Shown in pieces: positions 24,801 to 33,513 of a stretch of DNA of 41,472 nucleotides. The notes beneath the pieces are model-generated. The model was given only the letters and a program-made list of their open reading frames with translations. It ran no database searches and had not been told where the DNA came from. Within the stretch, counting starts at the first letter, position 1; every line of letters starts with the position of its first letter. The translations under genes were made by a program, and so were the position numbers. The stretch is from positions 62,812-104,283 of the forward strand of contig PLXW01000038.1 in NCBI GenBank assembly GCA_003151595.1, given 5' to 3'. The stretch is from Myxococcales bacterium. GTDB taxonomy: Bacteria > Myxococcota > Polyangia > Polyangiales > Polyangiaceae.

Positions 24801-26438
24801 ATGGACGATGTAGACAAGGTCATCCGCCTCCTCGCCGATGAGTCGGTCGAGAAGCGGCTCGCAGCGGCGATCGTTCTCGGCGAGCTCCATGTGAAGCGCG
24901 CGCAGGAAGCGCTGCTTCAGCTGATGGAGAGCGAGGTCCCCGTGCTCAAGCGGCACGCGATCGAAGCGCTCACCAAGATCGGCATGCCGCGCAAGATGGC
25001 GCCGCGTCTCTTCGCGCTGCTCACGGCGAACGTGGCCGACGTGCGCGACGCGGCGCGGGCCGGCGTGACTAGCTTCGGCGAAGAGATCGTCCCTGCGATC
25101 CGCGAGCGCATCCCGCAAGCCCAGCCCGACGAGCGGCGCGCGCTCGAAGCGATCCTCGCCGACCTCGGCGGGAAGGACGCGTTCTCGACGCTGCTGAACG
25201 GGCTCACCTCGTCCGAAGGCGAAGCGGCCAAGCAGGCGGCCATCGCCATGCGCGCGCACGTGAAGAGCGCCGGCGCGCGCGAGCGACGGAGCTACCTCAC
25301 CGAGACCGAGAAGTTCCTCGCCAAGCAGACGAAGTCGAACGCCGCGCCGAACGTCATCGCCGCCGCGATCAAGATCATGGGCTACCTCGAAGACGAGAAG
25401 GCCACCGAGACGCTCCTCGCGTACGCCAGCGACAAGAAGCAACCGCCGGCCGTGCGGCAAGAGGCGCTCATCGCCCTCCGCTTTGCGCTGGGGCAGAAGA
25501 AGGCCGACGAGAAGCACGTGATCTCCGCGCTGCTCGACGCCGCCGAAGCCGACGATCGCACGCTGGCGCACACCGCGCTCCACACGCTGGGCTCGATGCA
25601 GCTGCCGCCCGGCATGGGCAAGCGCGTGGAGAAGCTCGCGCTGCATCCTGATTTCGACCGCGCGCGGTTCGTGATCGAGATGCTCGGTCGACAGGCCGAC
25701 GGCGAGGCGACGCGGGTGCTCGTTCACGCGGCGTGCACGCTGGAGCGGAAGCGCGCGGAGGTCGCGGCGTCGGCGCTCGCGGGTCGCGATGACGCGGTGG
25801 CGCCGCTGGCCAAGGCGCTCCTGGAGACGAAGGACGTCGATCGCGCGTGGCTCTTGAAGGGTGTGCTCCGTCCGTCGGCGAAGAAGATCCCCACGACGCT
25901 CCGGAAGCAGCTGCTCGACGCCGCGCTCGATCGCCTCGGCGATGGTGAGCGCGGATGGGAAGCGTTGCTCGACGTCGTGCGCGACGCGGACGCCGAAGGG
26001 GTCGCGACCTCGCTCCGAGCGCTCGCGCAGAAGCTCCGCAAGGCGAAGAACGACGACAAGGCGGCTTCGGTCTTCGGCCTCCTGTGCCGCGGCGACAAGG
26101 CCACCGACGACGATCGCTACGCCCTCGCCTCACTCGAGCTCGGACGCGGCTCGAAGGACACGCGCGCCGCGGTCCGCGCGACCGACGAAGCGCTCAAGCT
26201 GATCAGCGGCCTCGTCTCGCGCGGCTTCGACGTCGGCTCCGCGCTCCGCAAAGACAAGCACGTCGAGCTCGACGCCCTCTATTACGTCGGCTTCCATTTC
26301 GCCGAGCTGAAGAAGCCGCTCGGCGAAGAGCTCCTCGAAGACGTCGTCAAGAAAGGGGGCCGCACCAAGATCGGCAAGATGGCGAAGAACAAGCTCGCCC
26401 TGCTCCAGGGAGCCGCCCCCAGCGCGGAAGCCGACTGA
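24801..26438 (+). CDS. HEAT-repeat protein
   Basis: 545 residues, almost entirely helical. The first 260 residues show repeated helix pairs such as DESVEKRLAAAIVLGELH, VPVLKRHAIEALTKIG and PAVRQEALIALRF, typical of HEAT/PBS-lyase repeats that form a curved protein-binding scaffold. The C-terminal third (DDDRYALASLELGRG...GGRTKIGKMAKNKLALL) looks like TPR-like helices. No signal or membrane segment. It overlaps the EVE-domain gene by one base (TGATG). Confidence 0.8.
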   Translation: MDDVDKVIRLLADESVEKRLAAAIVLGELHVKRAQEALLQLMESEVPVLKRHAIEALTKIGMPRKMAPRLFALLTANVADVRDAARAGVTSFGEEIVPAIRERIPQAQPDERRALEAILADLGGKDAFSTLLNGLTSSEGEAAKQAAIAMRAHVKSAGARERRSYLTETEKFLAKQTKSNAAPNVIAAAIKIMGYLEDEKATETLLAYASDKKQPPAVRQEALIALRFALGQKKADEKHVISALLDAAEADDRTLAHTALHTLGSMQLPPGMGKRVEKLALHPDFDRARFVIEMLGRQADGEATRVLVHAACTLERKRAEVAASALAGRDDAVAPLAKALLETKDVDRAWLLKGVLRPSAKKIPTTLRKQLLDAALDRLGDGERGWEALLDVVRDADAEGVATSLRALAQKLRKAKNDDKAASVFGLLCRGDKATDDDRYALASLELGRGSKDTRAAVRATDEALKLISGLVSRGFDVGSALRKDKHVELDALYYVGFHFAELKKPLGEELLEDVVKKGGRTKIGKMAKNKLALLQGAAPSAEAD

Positions 26439-26857
26439 TGGCGCGCGCGTACTGGCTCGTGAAGAGCGAGCCCACCGTCTACCCGTGGTCGAAGCTCGAG
26501 GCCGACAAGACGGCCGTCTGGGACGGCGTTCGCAGCTTCGAAGCGCGCAACAATCTCCGCGCGATGAAGAAGGGCGACCTCGCCTTTTTTTATCACTCGA
26601 ACGAAGGCAAGTCGGTGGTCGGTGTCGCGCGCGTGAAGCGCGAGGCGTATCAGGATCCAACGACGGAAGAAGACTGGAGCGTCGTCGACTTCGAGCCGGT
26701 GAAGGCGCTCACGCGCGAAGTGACGCTCGCCGAAATGCGCGGCATGAAGCCGCTGGCGAACATGGCGCTCCTCAAGAAATCGCGCCTCTCGGTCTCGCCG
26801 GTCACGAAAGACGAGTTCGACGCCGTGCTCGCCACTGGCAAGACGAAGCTCGCCTGA
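26438..26857 (+). CDS. EVE-domain protein (PUA-like fold)
   Basis: 139 residues. YWLVKSEPTVYPW at the start, VWDGVRSFEARNNLRAMKKGDLAFFYHS, and VVGVARV are the defining EVE segments. EVE domains belong to the PUA superfamily and bind modified bases in nucleic acid; stand-alone copies are often called thymocyte-nuclear-protein-1 homologues. The start at 26438 overlaps the HEAT gene stop, so the two are co-translated. Confidence 0.92.
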   Translation: MARAYWLVKSEPTVYPWSKLEADKTAVWDGVRSFEARNNLRAMKKGDLAFFYHSNEGKSVVGVARVKREAYQDPTTEEDWSVVDFEPVKALTREVTLAEMRGMKPLANMALLKKSRLSVSPVTKDEFDAVLATGKTKLA

Positions 26858-26887
26858 TCACCTGAAATGAGCTTCACCTGAAATGAG
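26858..26887 (+). repeat. 14-bp direct repeat over the metallophosphoesterase start
   Basis: TCACCTGAAATGAG occurs at 26858-26871 and again at 26874-26887, separated by two bases. The second copy contains the ATG of the next gene (26883); the first contains an ATG that opens a four-codon frame ending in TGA at 26879-26881. This looks like a local duplication of the start region. Confidence 0.75.
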
Positions 26888-28052
26888 TATCGGACGCATC
26901 GCGTTCCTGATCGTCGCCGTGTTCGGCGTGCTGGGATCGCTCCACTACTACGCGTGGACGAGGCTCGTCCGCGACGCGCAGATCCCTGCCCCGTGGTCGA
27001 CGATCGCGACCGGCGCGTTCGTCCTCCTCTTCGTGATGCTCGCCTCGGCGATGCCCGCGGCGTTTCTCTTGCCGCGCCGAGTGAGCACGCCGCTGATCTG
27101 GGCGGCCTTCGTCTGGTTGGGGTTCGCGTTCTTCTTCGTCGTGCTCGTCGCGTCGTCCGATCTGGCGCGGCTCGTCCTCGCGTTCGCGCGAAGGACGCTC
27201 GATCAAGCGCCCCCCGACGCCGAGCGTCGTCTCCTCGTCACGCGCATCCTGGCGTCGGTCGTGACGCTCGGCGCGATCGCGCTCGGGGTCGTGGGGCTCT
27301 CCGACGGCCTCAGCGCCGTTCGCGTGAAGAAGATCCGCGTCTCGCTCCGCCGCATTCGCCCTACGCGCGTCGGCTACACCATCGCGCAGATCAGCGACGT
27401 CCACGTCGGCCCGACCATCGGCCGCGCGTTCATCGAAGACATCGTCGCCAAGACCAACGCGCTCAAGCCCGACCTCATCGTCATCACCGGCGACCTCGTC
27501 GACGGCTCGGTCGAACACCTGGGCGACGCGGTCGCGCCTCTCGCGAATCTGAAGGCGAAGGATGGCGTGTTCTTCGTGACGGGCAACCACGAGTACTACT
27601 CCGGCGTCGACGAGTGGATCGCGTACCTCACGACGCTCGGCATCAAGGTGCTCCGCAACGAGCGCGTCTCCATCGGTGGCTACGACGGCTTCGACGTCGC
27701 GGGCGTCGACGACTGGAGCGCCGGCAGCTTCGGCAAGGGCCACGGCCCGGACCTCGAGCGCGCGCTCGCCGGTCGCGATCGCGGGCGCGTCCTCATCCTC
27801 CTCGCGCACCAGCCGAGGCAGATCTACGAAGCGGCTCACGCCGACGTCGACCTCCAGCTCTCCGGCCACACGCACGGCGGGCAGATGTTCCCGTTCAACC
27901 TCTTCGTGAAGTTGCAGCAGCCGTACGTCTCGGGCTTCCACATGCACGAGGGGACGGGCATCTACGTGAGCAACGGCACCGGCTACTGGGGACCGCCGAT
28001 GCGCGTAGGCGCGCCAGCCGAGATCACCCACATCGAACTGCGAATGTCGTAG
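26883..28052 (+). CDS. Membrane metallophosphoesterase (YkuE/YaeI-like)
   Basis: 389 residues. Four membrane helices in the first 140 residues precede a calcineurin-like phosphoesterase domain with all motifs: D172-V-H174, G203-D204, G234-N-H-E237, AHQP near 309 and SGHTHGGQ near 327. Relatives act on phospholipid or cell-envelope phosphate esters at the inner face of the membrane with two metal ions. The start lies 25 bases after the EVE gene stop, inside a 14-bp direct repeat. Confidence 0.9.
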   Translation: MSIGRIAFLIVAVFGVLGSLHYYAWTRLVRDAQIPAPWSTIATGAFVLLFVMLASAMPAAFLLPRRVSTPLIWAAFVWLGFAFFFVVLVASSDLARLVLAFARRTLDQAPPDAERRLLVTRILASVVTLGAIALGVVGLSDGLSAVRVKKIRVSLRRIRPTRVGYTIAQISDVHVGPTIGRAFIEDIVAKTNALKPDLIVITGDLVDGSVEHLGDAVAPLANLKAKDGVFFVTGNHEYYSGVDEWIAYLTTLGIKVLRNERVSIGGYDGFDVAGVDDWSAGSFGKGHGPDLERALAGRDRGRVLILLAHQPRQIYEAAHADVDLQLSGHTHGGQMFPFNLFVKLQQPYVSGFHMHEGTGIYVSNGTGYWGPPMRVGAPAEITHIELRMS

Positions 28053-28092
28053 CGGTTCGGTAGCCGCAGTTGCGGCCTGGTGTCCGAGGGAA

Positions 28093-28111
28093 CGCCCCCA
28101 CGGTTGGGGCG
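28093..28111 (+). terminator. Possible hairpin terminator after metallophosphoesterase
   Basis: CGCCCC (28093-28098) pairs with GGGGCG (28106-28111) around a seven-base loop, 40 bases after the stop codon. There is no T-run, so this is at best a weak terminator. Confidence 0.3.
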
Positions 28112-28240
28112 GCGAGCCATCGGTCCCGAGACTTCACGTGGGTGTCTTGCCTACGGGATCGAGCAGGCGGATCACCGCAGGTCCATCAGGCGCGCGCGCA
28201 TCGAGGATTCATGGGAGCGAACGCGGCCTGATGATGGACC

Positions 28241-28498
28241 ATGGCTTGCTCACGAATGGTCGGAGTGGACACGCTCGTCGATCCCATCGAAGCGCTCCCG
28301 TCGTCGACACGAGTGCCGGCGGCGAAGCCGGCGCCTCCACGCGGGTCATTGCCGAGCCTCGATCCCGATGCGCAGGTTCAGTGGTTTTCGCGCGACTTCT
28401 CCCAGGAAGCGCCGTCGTCGTCGATCGACGTCGATGTCTCGTGGGACGAGGAGAGCGACACGGCGCCGACGCTCGTCTTGCGGAGACGCGCTCACTAA
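28241..28498 (+). CDS. Hypothetical acidic protein
   Basis: 85 residues from ATG 28241; ATG 28256 is an alternative. The N-terminal half is Pro/Ala/Ser-rich; the C-terminal half is acidic (SIDVDVSWDEESDTAP) and ends in a basic RRRAH. No family recognised. The stop codon lies beside the ribosome site of the oxygenase gene 17 bases on, so co-expression is likely. The reading frame is short and could be spurious. Confidence 0.4.
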   Translation: MACSRMVGVDTLVDPIEALPSSTRVPAAKPAPPRGSLPSLDPDAQVQWFSRDFSQEAPSSSIDVDVSWDEESDTAPTLVLRRRAH

Positions 28499-28515
28499 AG
28501 AAGGATGAGCGGCGC

Positions 28516-29679
28516 ATGGTCCCCGCTCGCGCCGTCGATGTGCCCCGCGCGCGTGCCCGCTTCGGTGAGCGCGCCACACGCCTCGTCTCCTTCTTCGATC
28601 GCGTGGACCCGCTGGGCGACGCCGCCATCGAAGCGATCGACGCGATGCCTCCGGGCGTCGGCTGGCACATCGTTCAAGACGCCGCGGCGCGCGGGATCGC
28701 CGGGGCGCCGAACGCGCCGCGCGAGATCCGCGCGCTGTTCGCGCAGATCGAAGACGTGCCGGTGTGGACCGACTGGAAGACCATCGATCGCGGCGGGGAT
28801 CTCCTGCTGCGCGCCGGCCCGCTCGGCGGGATCGTGCTCGGCACGAAGTCGCTCGTGCACGGCTACGCCTCACCCGCAGGTAACAAGCCGCTGGTGCTCA
28901 CCGGTCGCCTCGAGCAGCAAGCCGGTCGTCGCCTCAACGAGACCGCGCGCTTCGTTCAAGCCGTGTGTCGCGCGCGCGGCATGCGCCCCATGGGCGACGG
29001 ATGGCAGATCGCGATCCGCGTACGCCTCATTCACGCACAAGTACGGCGCATGATCTTGAAGAGCGGAACGTGGCGCGCCGATCAGTGGGGCGCGCCGATC
29101 AACCAGCACGACATGGCCGGCACCTCGCTCCTGTTCTCGCTCGTCGTGATCGAAGGACTGAAGTCGCTCGGCATGCACATCGATGCCGACGAAGCCGAGC
29201 GGTACATCCAGCTTTGGCGCTTCGTGGGTCACGTGCTCGGCGTCGAGCCGGAGATCAACTCGGGCTCGATGTACGACGCGACTCGCCTGGCCGAGCTCAT
29301 CGACGCCATCCAGAGCGCGCCCGACTCCGACTCGCGCGCCCTCACGCGAGCGCTCCTCGATTCACCACGCGACGGCGCGAAGACCCCGAGCGAACGACGC
29401 AACGGCGAGCGCCGCGTGCGATTCGCCGAGGCCATGTGCCGTCACTTGATGGGCGACCCGCTGGCCGACGCGCTGGACGTTCCGCGCACGCCGTGGCGCT
29501 TCGCGGTGCCCATCGTGACTCGCCTCGTGCGCGGCGCCGAGCTGTTGCGCTCGTCGGTCCCGTTCGCGGACGGCTCGGCGATCGCCGTGGGAAACCGCTA
29601 CTGGGACCGCGTGGTCGAAGTCGGGCTCGCCGGCGCAACCGCGGAGTTCACGCTCCCGGACAAGCTCGCAGCGGCGTGA
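28516..29679 (+). CDS. MpaB/latex-clearing-type oxygenase (DUF2236)
   Basis: 387 residues from ATG 28516, preceded by GAAGGA about 11 bases upstream. The diagnostic DUF2236 stretch is RLIHAQVRRMI, WGAPINQHDMAGT and the ERYIQLWRFVGHVLGVEPEI region. The family includes the b-type heme rubber oxygenase Lcp and the fungal MpaB oxygenase; the conserved His and Arg of the first helix coordinate or support the heme in Lcp. Many myxobacterial copies have no known substrate. No signal peptide is seen, unlike secreted Lcp, so a cytoplasmic role is likely. Confidence 0.85.
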   Translation: MVPARAVDVPRARARFGERATRLVSFFDRVDPLGDAAIEAIDAMPPGVGWHIVQDAAARGIAGAPNAPREIRALFAQIEDVPVWTDWKTIDRGGDLLLRAGPLGGIVLGTKSLVHGYASPAGNKPLVLTGRLEQQAGRRLNETARFVQAVCRARGMRPMGDGWQIAIRVRLIHAQVRRMILKSGTWRADQWGAPINQHDMAGTSLLFSLVVIEGLKSLGMHIDADEAERYIQLWRFVGHVLGVEPEINSGSMYDATRLAELIDAIQSAPDSDSRALTRALLDSPRDGAKTPSERRNGERRVRFAEAMCRHLMGDPLADALDVPRTPWRFAVPIVTRLVRGAELLRSSVPFADGSAIAVGNRYWDRVVEVGLAGATAEFTLPDKLAAA

Positions 29680-29707
29680 CGCGGGGCCGCGTGCTACGCC
29701 ACGCGCC

Positions 29708-30226
29708 ATGCCCAGGAAGGATCGGCTGGCCAAGCTCGCGGGGGGACTCTCCGTCGACGACGCGGCGCGCGCCTATGCGCGACGAACGCAGGGCGCGACG
29801 CTCGACGGCGAGGAGCGCGCGAAGGCCGACGAGCTCGACGCCACGATCGAGGCGATGTTCCTGATGGCCGCGGTCGACGGCTCGGTCGCGGCGAGCGAAG
29901 TGGCGCAGCTCGCGGCGATGATGCAGGCGATGCTCGACACGCGCGACCGGCGAGGCCCGATCGATCTCGACGCGACGCTGATCGATTTGAGTCGCCGACT
30001 TGAACGCGACGGTTGGACGGCACGGCTCGACGACGTCGCGCGCCGACTGCGAACCGAAGAGTCGCGCTCGTTCGCCTTTCGTCTCGCCGCGGCCGTCGCG
30101 TTCGTCGACGATCACGTAGCCCACGCCGAGGCGGCCGCCATCGACGCGCTCGCCGCAGCTCTCAATCTCTCGCGCGACGTCTCGCAGCAGATCCTGAGCG
30201 AGGTACGCGACACGCTCTTCGGGTGA
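29708..30226 (+). CDS. TerB-like protein
   Basis: 172 residues, all helical. Two acidic motif segments, AVDGSVAASEVAQLAAMM (about 57-74) and FVDDHVAHAEAAAIDALAAAL (about 137-157), are the paired metal-binding helices of the TerB/tellurite-resistance fold. TerB-like domains are linked to membrane stress and metal sensing. It follows the oxygenase gene by 28 bases and may be in the same transcript. Confidence 0.8.
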   Translation: MPRKDRLAKLAGGLSVDDAARAYARRTQGATLDGEERAKADELDATIEAMFLMAAVDGSVAASEVAQLAAMMQAMLDTRDRRGPIDLDATLIDLSRRLERDGWTARLDDVARRLRTEESRSFAFRLAAAVAFVDDHVAHAEAAAIDALAAALNLSRDVSQQILSEVRDTLFG

Positions 30227-30247
30227 GGACGCGCTTCGAGTGCGGGG

Positions 30248-30300
30248 GTCCTTCGCTTCGCTCAGGATGACGAAGTGGGGCTCAGGATGACGAGGTGGGG
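30248..30300. repeat. TCATCCTGAG-family element, copy 2, with 20-bp tandem duplication
   Basis: GTCCTTCGCTTCGCTCAGGA at 30248 matches one arm of the inverted repeat at 6285-6357. The 20-base unit at 30261-30280 is repeated at 30281-30300 with one base changed. The second unit overlaps the 3' end of the P450 gene and supplies its stop codon. Confidence 0.85.
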
Positions 30301-31667
30301 CGCGCGGTCTGACGGCGCAACCGCATCTTCAGTCCGCCGCGCGGCCGGAGCGTGACCACGGGCTCGGGATCGACGCGCGTGGGCGACGCGAGCTCGAGGC
30401 GATACTTCTGAACGATTCGCGCCAGGCACATCTGCGCCTCCATCATCGCGAACCCCATCCCGATGCACATGCGCGGCCCGCCGCCGAACGGCAGGTACGC
30501 GAGCTTCGGCCGCCCCTCGGAATTCTGCGGCGAGAAGCGCTCGGGATCGAACCCCTCCGGGTTGTCCCAGTACCGGCGATGCCGGTGCAGCAAGAACGGC
30601 GAGATCGCGACCATCGATTTCGCCGGCACCTCGAAGCCGCCGACGACGTCGTTGTCGATCGCCTGCCGCTCGAAGGCCCACACCGGTGGAAAGAGCCGCA
30701 TCGATTCGCTTACCACCATCGAGGCGTACTTCAGCTTCGGCGCATCCTCGGCGCCCGGCGCGCGATCACCGACCGCCGCGGAGACGTCGCGCGCGAGACG
30801 CCTCTCCACCTCGGGATCTTTCGACAGCAGATAGAACGTCCACGCCAGCGCGTTCGCCGTCGTCTCGTGCCCCGCCATCACCAGCGTCATCACTTCGTCG
30901 CGGAGCTGCTCGTTCGTCATCCCGCGGCCGTCTTCCGTCGCGGCCATGAGGAGCGCGAGGAGATCTTGCGCGTCGGCGCTCTCGCCGCGACGGCGCGTGT
31001 CGATGATGCGGAAGACGAGCGCGTCGAGCGTCTTCATCGAGCGCTTGAAGCGGAAGTTCTTGGGGCTCGGGATCCACTGCGGCGGCTTGATGACCGCTTC
31101 GGCGTAGTCGTTGGCGTGATGAATCGCGATACCGAGCGCTTCGCCTATGGCGTCGGCTTCGGCGCCGACCGTGGTGCTGAAGAGCGTGCGCGCCACGATC
31201 CGCAACGTGAGCTTCATCATCTCGGCGTGCACGTCGATCACGTCGCCCACGCGCTCGTCCCACTTCGAGAGCATGGCGTCGGTCTCTTCGACCATGGTGG
31301 TGACGAACGACGCCACGCGGTCGCGATGAAACGCCGGCTGCGAGAGCTTGCGCTGCCGCCGCCAGAACTCCCCTTCGCTGGTGACGAGCCCTTCCCCCAG
31401 TACGAGCTTCAGCCCCTTGTAGTTCGGGCTCTTCGTGTAGTTTCGGTTGTTGTCGACGAGCACGTGGTGAACGGTCTCCACGTCGTTGACCAGGAAGTAG
31501 CGCTGATGAGCGAACTTCAGACTCACCACATCGCCCTGCTCGGCGACTTCGGTGAAGAGATCGATCGGGTTGCGTCCCAGCTCGAGCAAGTTCCCGATGA
31601 GCGGGAGAGTGCCGGGGAGCCTGGGCGCGTGGCGCGGCGTCAACGAGTCGCTGGTCATCGTGGTCAT
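30282..31667 (-). CDS. Cytochrome P450
   Basis: 461 residues. All core motifs are present: the oxygen-binding A265-G-H-E-T-T270, the E321-S-M-R324 of the K-helix, the PERF segment (FDPERFSP) and the heme loop FGGGPRM-C401-IG with the cysteine ligand. Length and motifs fit a soluble bacterial P450 of the CYP102/CYP4-like group that hydroxylates fatty acids or terpenoids. A GAAGGA site precedes the ATG at 31667 by eight bases. The last five residues (PTSSS) and the stop come from a dispersed repeat. No ferredoxin or reductase gene is nearby. It is divergent from the TetR gene and probably repressed by it. Confidence 0.95.
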   Translation of the reverse strand: MTTMTSDSLTPRHAPRLPGTLPLIGNLLELGRNPIDLFTEVAEQGDVVSLKFAHQRYFLVNDVETVHHVLVDNNRNYTKSPNYKGLKLVLGEGLVTSEGEFWRRQRKLSQPAFHRDRVASFVTTMVEETDAMLSKWDERVGDVIDVHAEMMKLTLRIVARTLFSTTVGAEADAIGEALGIAIHHANDYAEAVIKPPQWIPSPKNFRFKRSMKTLDALVFRIIDTRRRGESADAQDLLALLMAATEDGRGMTNEQLRDEVMTLVMAGHETTANALAWTFYLLSKDPEVERRLARDVSAAVGDRAPGAEDAPKLKYASMVVSESMRLFPPVWAFERQAIDNDVVGGFEVPAKSMVAISPFLLHRHRRYWDNPEGFDPERFSPQNSEGRPKLAYLPFGGGPRMCIGMGFAMMEAQMCLARIVQKYRLELASPTRVDPEPVVTLRPRGGLKMRLRRQTARPTSSS

Positions 31668-31702
31668 GAAGCGCTTCCTTCTCCCCAGCTCTTACGCATG
31701 CC

Positions 31703-31757
31703 GAACGTGAGACCGTCCTCACGTTTTACAGAATCTGAGAGTATCCTCATGTTTTGT
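31703..31757. promoter_or_regulatory. Tandem TetR-type operators and P450 promoter
   Basis: AACGTGAG (31704-31711) and CTCACGTT (31718-31725) form a perfect 8-bp dyad with a six-base spacer. A degenerate second copy at 31731-31757 matches it at about 19 of 27 positions, 28 bases downstream. On the minus strand a perfect TTGACA (complement of 31755-31760) with a weak CAGATT 17 bases further on would place the second copy between -35 and -10 of the P450 promoter. Confidence 0.65.
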
Positions 31758-31789
31758 CAACCCGCACCGCCCCCCCTCCGCGAGAACCC

Positions 31790-32470
31790 GTGAAACGAAG
31801 CCGTATTCCGCTCAACTCGCGCCGCACGCCGCTTCAAGACCGCAGCCGGCAGCGGATGGAACGCGTGCTCGATGCCGCCGCGAAGGTGTTCGTGGACCGC
31901 GGGTACGATGCCGCCACGACCGAAGAGATCGCGCGCCTCGCAGGCACTTCAATCGGTTCGGTCTATCAATTCTTCCCGAACAAGCTGGCGATCTTCAACG
32001 CCATCGCGCTCCGCTACGTCGAGCACTCGCGCCAGCTGTTCGACACGTTCATGACGCCGGAGGCGATCGATCGGCCGTGGACCGAGTTGCTCGACGGCGC
32101 GATAGACGCATTCGTCGGGTACCACCGCATCGAGCCCGGGTTCCGCGCGATCCTCCTCAACTGGCGCGTGTCTGCCGACATGGTGCTGGCCAACGACGAC
32201 GTGAACCGCGAGTTCGCACGCCGCGCCGAAGCGGTGCTCAGCGCGAACGCGCCCTCGCTCACGCCGGCGCGGCGCGCGTTGGTGGCGACGATCATCATCG
32301 AGACGATCTCGTCGATGTTGATCCTGTGCGTTCGTCGCCCGGCGCAGGCCGACGCGATCGTCGGCGAGACGAAGATGCTCCTACGTCGCTACGTCGAACC
32401 GATCGTGACCGAGAACGCGAGCGCCCGACGCCCCGCGAAGAAGACGGCGACCAAGACGAAGAAGCGGTAG
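31790..32470 (+). CDS. TetR-family transcriptional regulator
   Basis: 226 residues from GTG 31790. A TTG at 31754 is in frame but falls inside the second operator copy, so the later start is preferred. The helix-turn-helix is ERVLDAAAKVFVDRGYDAATTEEIARLAGTS-(IGSVYQFF)-(PNKLAIF), a standard TetR signature; a helical ligand domain follows, ending in a Lys-rich tail (KKTATKTKKR). It is divergent from the P450 gene, with two operator copies between them. The ligand is probably the P450 substrate or product. Confidence 0.88.
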   Translation: MKRSRIPLNSRRTPLQDRSRQRMERVLDAAAKVFVDRGYDAATTEEIARLAGTSIGSVYQFFPNKLAIFNAIALRYVEHSRQLFDTFMTPEAIDRPWTELLDGAIDAFVGYHRIEPGFRAILLNWRVSADMVLANDDVNREFARRAEAVLSANAPSLTPARRALVATIIIETISSMLILCVRRPAQADAIVGETKMLLRRYVEPIVTENASARRPAKKTATKTKKR

Positions 32471-32475
32471 GGCGA

Positions 32476-33420
32476 CTACTGCGGGTCGGCGCAGCAGCGA
32501 AAGCCCGTGGAGTAGTCGTGGTAGGCGACGTCATGAGCGGTCGTCGCGTACGCGCACCCCTCGCCGTTCAGCTTCGTGTCGAGGTAGTAGCCGCCTTGGA
32601 ACGTGCCGTTCGGGTCGCTCGTCCACTCGTGGAGGTTGCCGACCATGTCGACGACGCCGTACTCGTTGGTGCATCCCGCGTGCGAGCCGGTGCGCGCGAG
32701 CGAGCCCGGGAGCTGGTTCAAGCGCTCGTCGTTCATCTTGAGCGGGTTCCACTCTTCCGGCGTCGAGTCGACGCTGAGCCCCCAGATGGCGCGCATCGGA
32801 CTGCGGCCCGCGTCGTTGCACCGGCCGTGCTCTCGCGCGTTCGCGTAGCCGTATTGAAGCGTTCGCGGACCGACGCACGCCTTTCGCCATTCCATCGGCG
32901 AGCACAGACGCTTTCCCGATCGGGCGCATGCCGCGCGGGCCTGCGTGCCGCTCACGTAGCCTTGTGGGAACACTCCGGGCGCACTGATGGCGCGGACATC
33001 GTGACCGTCGACCACCGCGAACGGCGAGAACTCGTGCTCACCCGTCTCGTCGAGCTCGACGAGCGACGCTTCCCATCGGTCGATGCAGTATCGCTTTTCG
33101 ATCGAGACCATCTCGTCGGGGTGCGGACACGCGGCACCCGAAGCGAACGGTAGCCGCGAATCGTCGACCAGCGATTCGACGCTCGTGCCCAGATCCGCCT
33201 TCGCCGCGAGCGTGAGTCGCGCGGCCGTCCGCGGCGTGACCGTCGTGCTCGCAGGACGCGATTTCTTCTTCTTGGTGCGCGCCGGCTTCTTCTTGTGAAG
33301 CGCCGGCCTCTTCACGCTCGGCGCGGAGCCTTCACTCGTATCGCCGCTGGCGATCGGCGCGAGCGACACGGCCAAGAGGGCCGCGAGCAGCGCGAATCCG
33401 ACGCGACGGAACGACGGCAT
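32476..33420 (-). CDS. Exported formylglycine-generating-enzyme-like (SUMF1) protein
   Basis: 314 residues. A signal peptide (FALLAALLAVSLAPIASG) is followed by a Lys-rich linker (about 40-60) and a SUMF1/FGE-type domain: CIDRWEASLVE, YVSGTQARAACARSGKRLCSPMEWRKAC, NEYGVVDMVGNLHEWTSDP and the terminal YSTGFRCCADP. The overall fold matches sulfatase-modifying and related C-lectin-like enzymes, but true FGE copper-binding cysteines are not evident, so it may be one of the many catalytically divergent secreted relatives. It ends five bases from the convergent TetR gene. ATG 33420 preferred over GTG 33435. Confidence 0.85.
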   Translation of the reverse strand: MPSFRRVGFALLAALLAVSLAPIASGDTSEGSAPSVKRPALHKKKPARTKKKKSRPASTTVTPRTAARLTLAAKADLGTSVESLVDDSRLPFASGAACPHPDEMVSIEKRYCIDRWEASLVELDETGEHEFSPFAVVDGHDVRAISAPGVFPQGYVSGTQARAACARSGKRLCSPMEWRKACVGPRTLQYGYANAREHGRCNDAGRSPMRAIWGLSVDSTPEEWNPLKMNDERLNQLPGSLARTGSHAGCTNEYGVVDMVGNLHEWTSDPNGTFQGGYYLDTKLNGEGCAYATTAHDVAYHDYSTGFRCCADPQ

Positions 33421-33513
33421 CGGCCCAGAGTGCACTGGGTCGCGTGAAAACGCCGAGAAAAAAGTGATAAATGAGTGCGATATACAACTACCGCTTCGTT
33501 GTACTCGCGCAGC

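Noticed and set aside
33458..33503. TACAAC/GTTGTA inverted repeat and A6 run as a minus-strand terminator of the small lipoprotein gene
   Set aside because: The T-run on the minus strand begins about 20 bases after the stem, too far for an intrinsic terminator; it may be a regulatory dyad instead.
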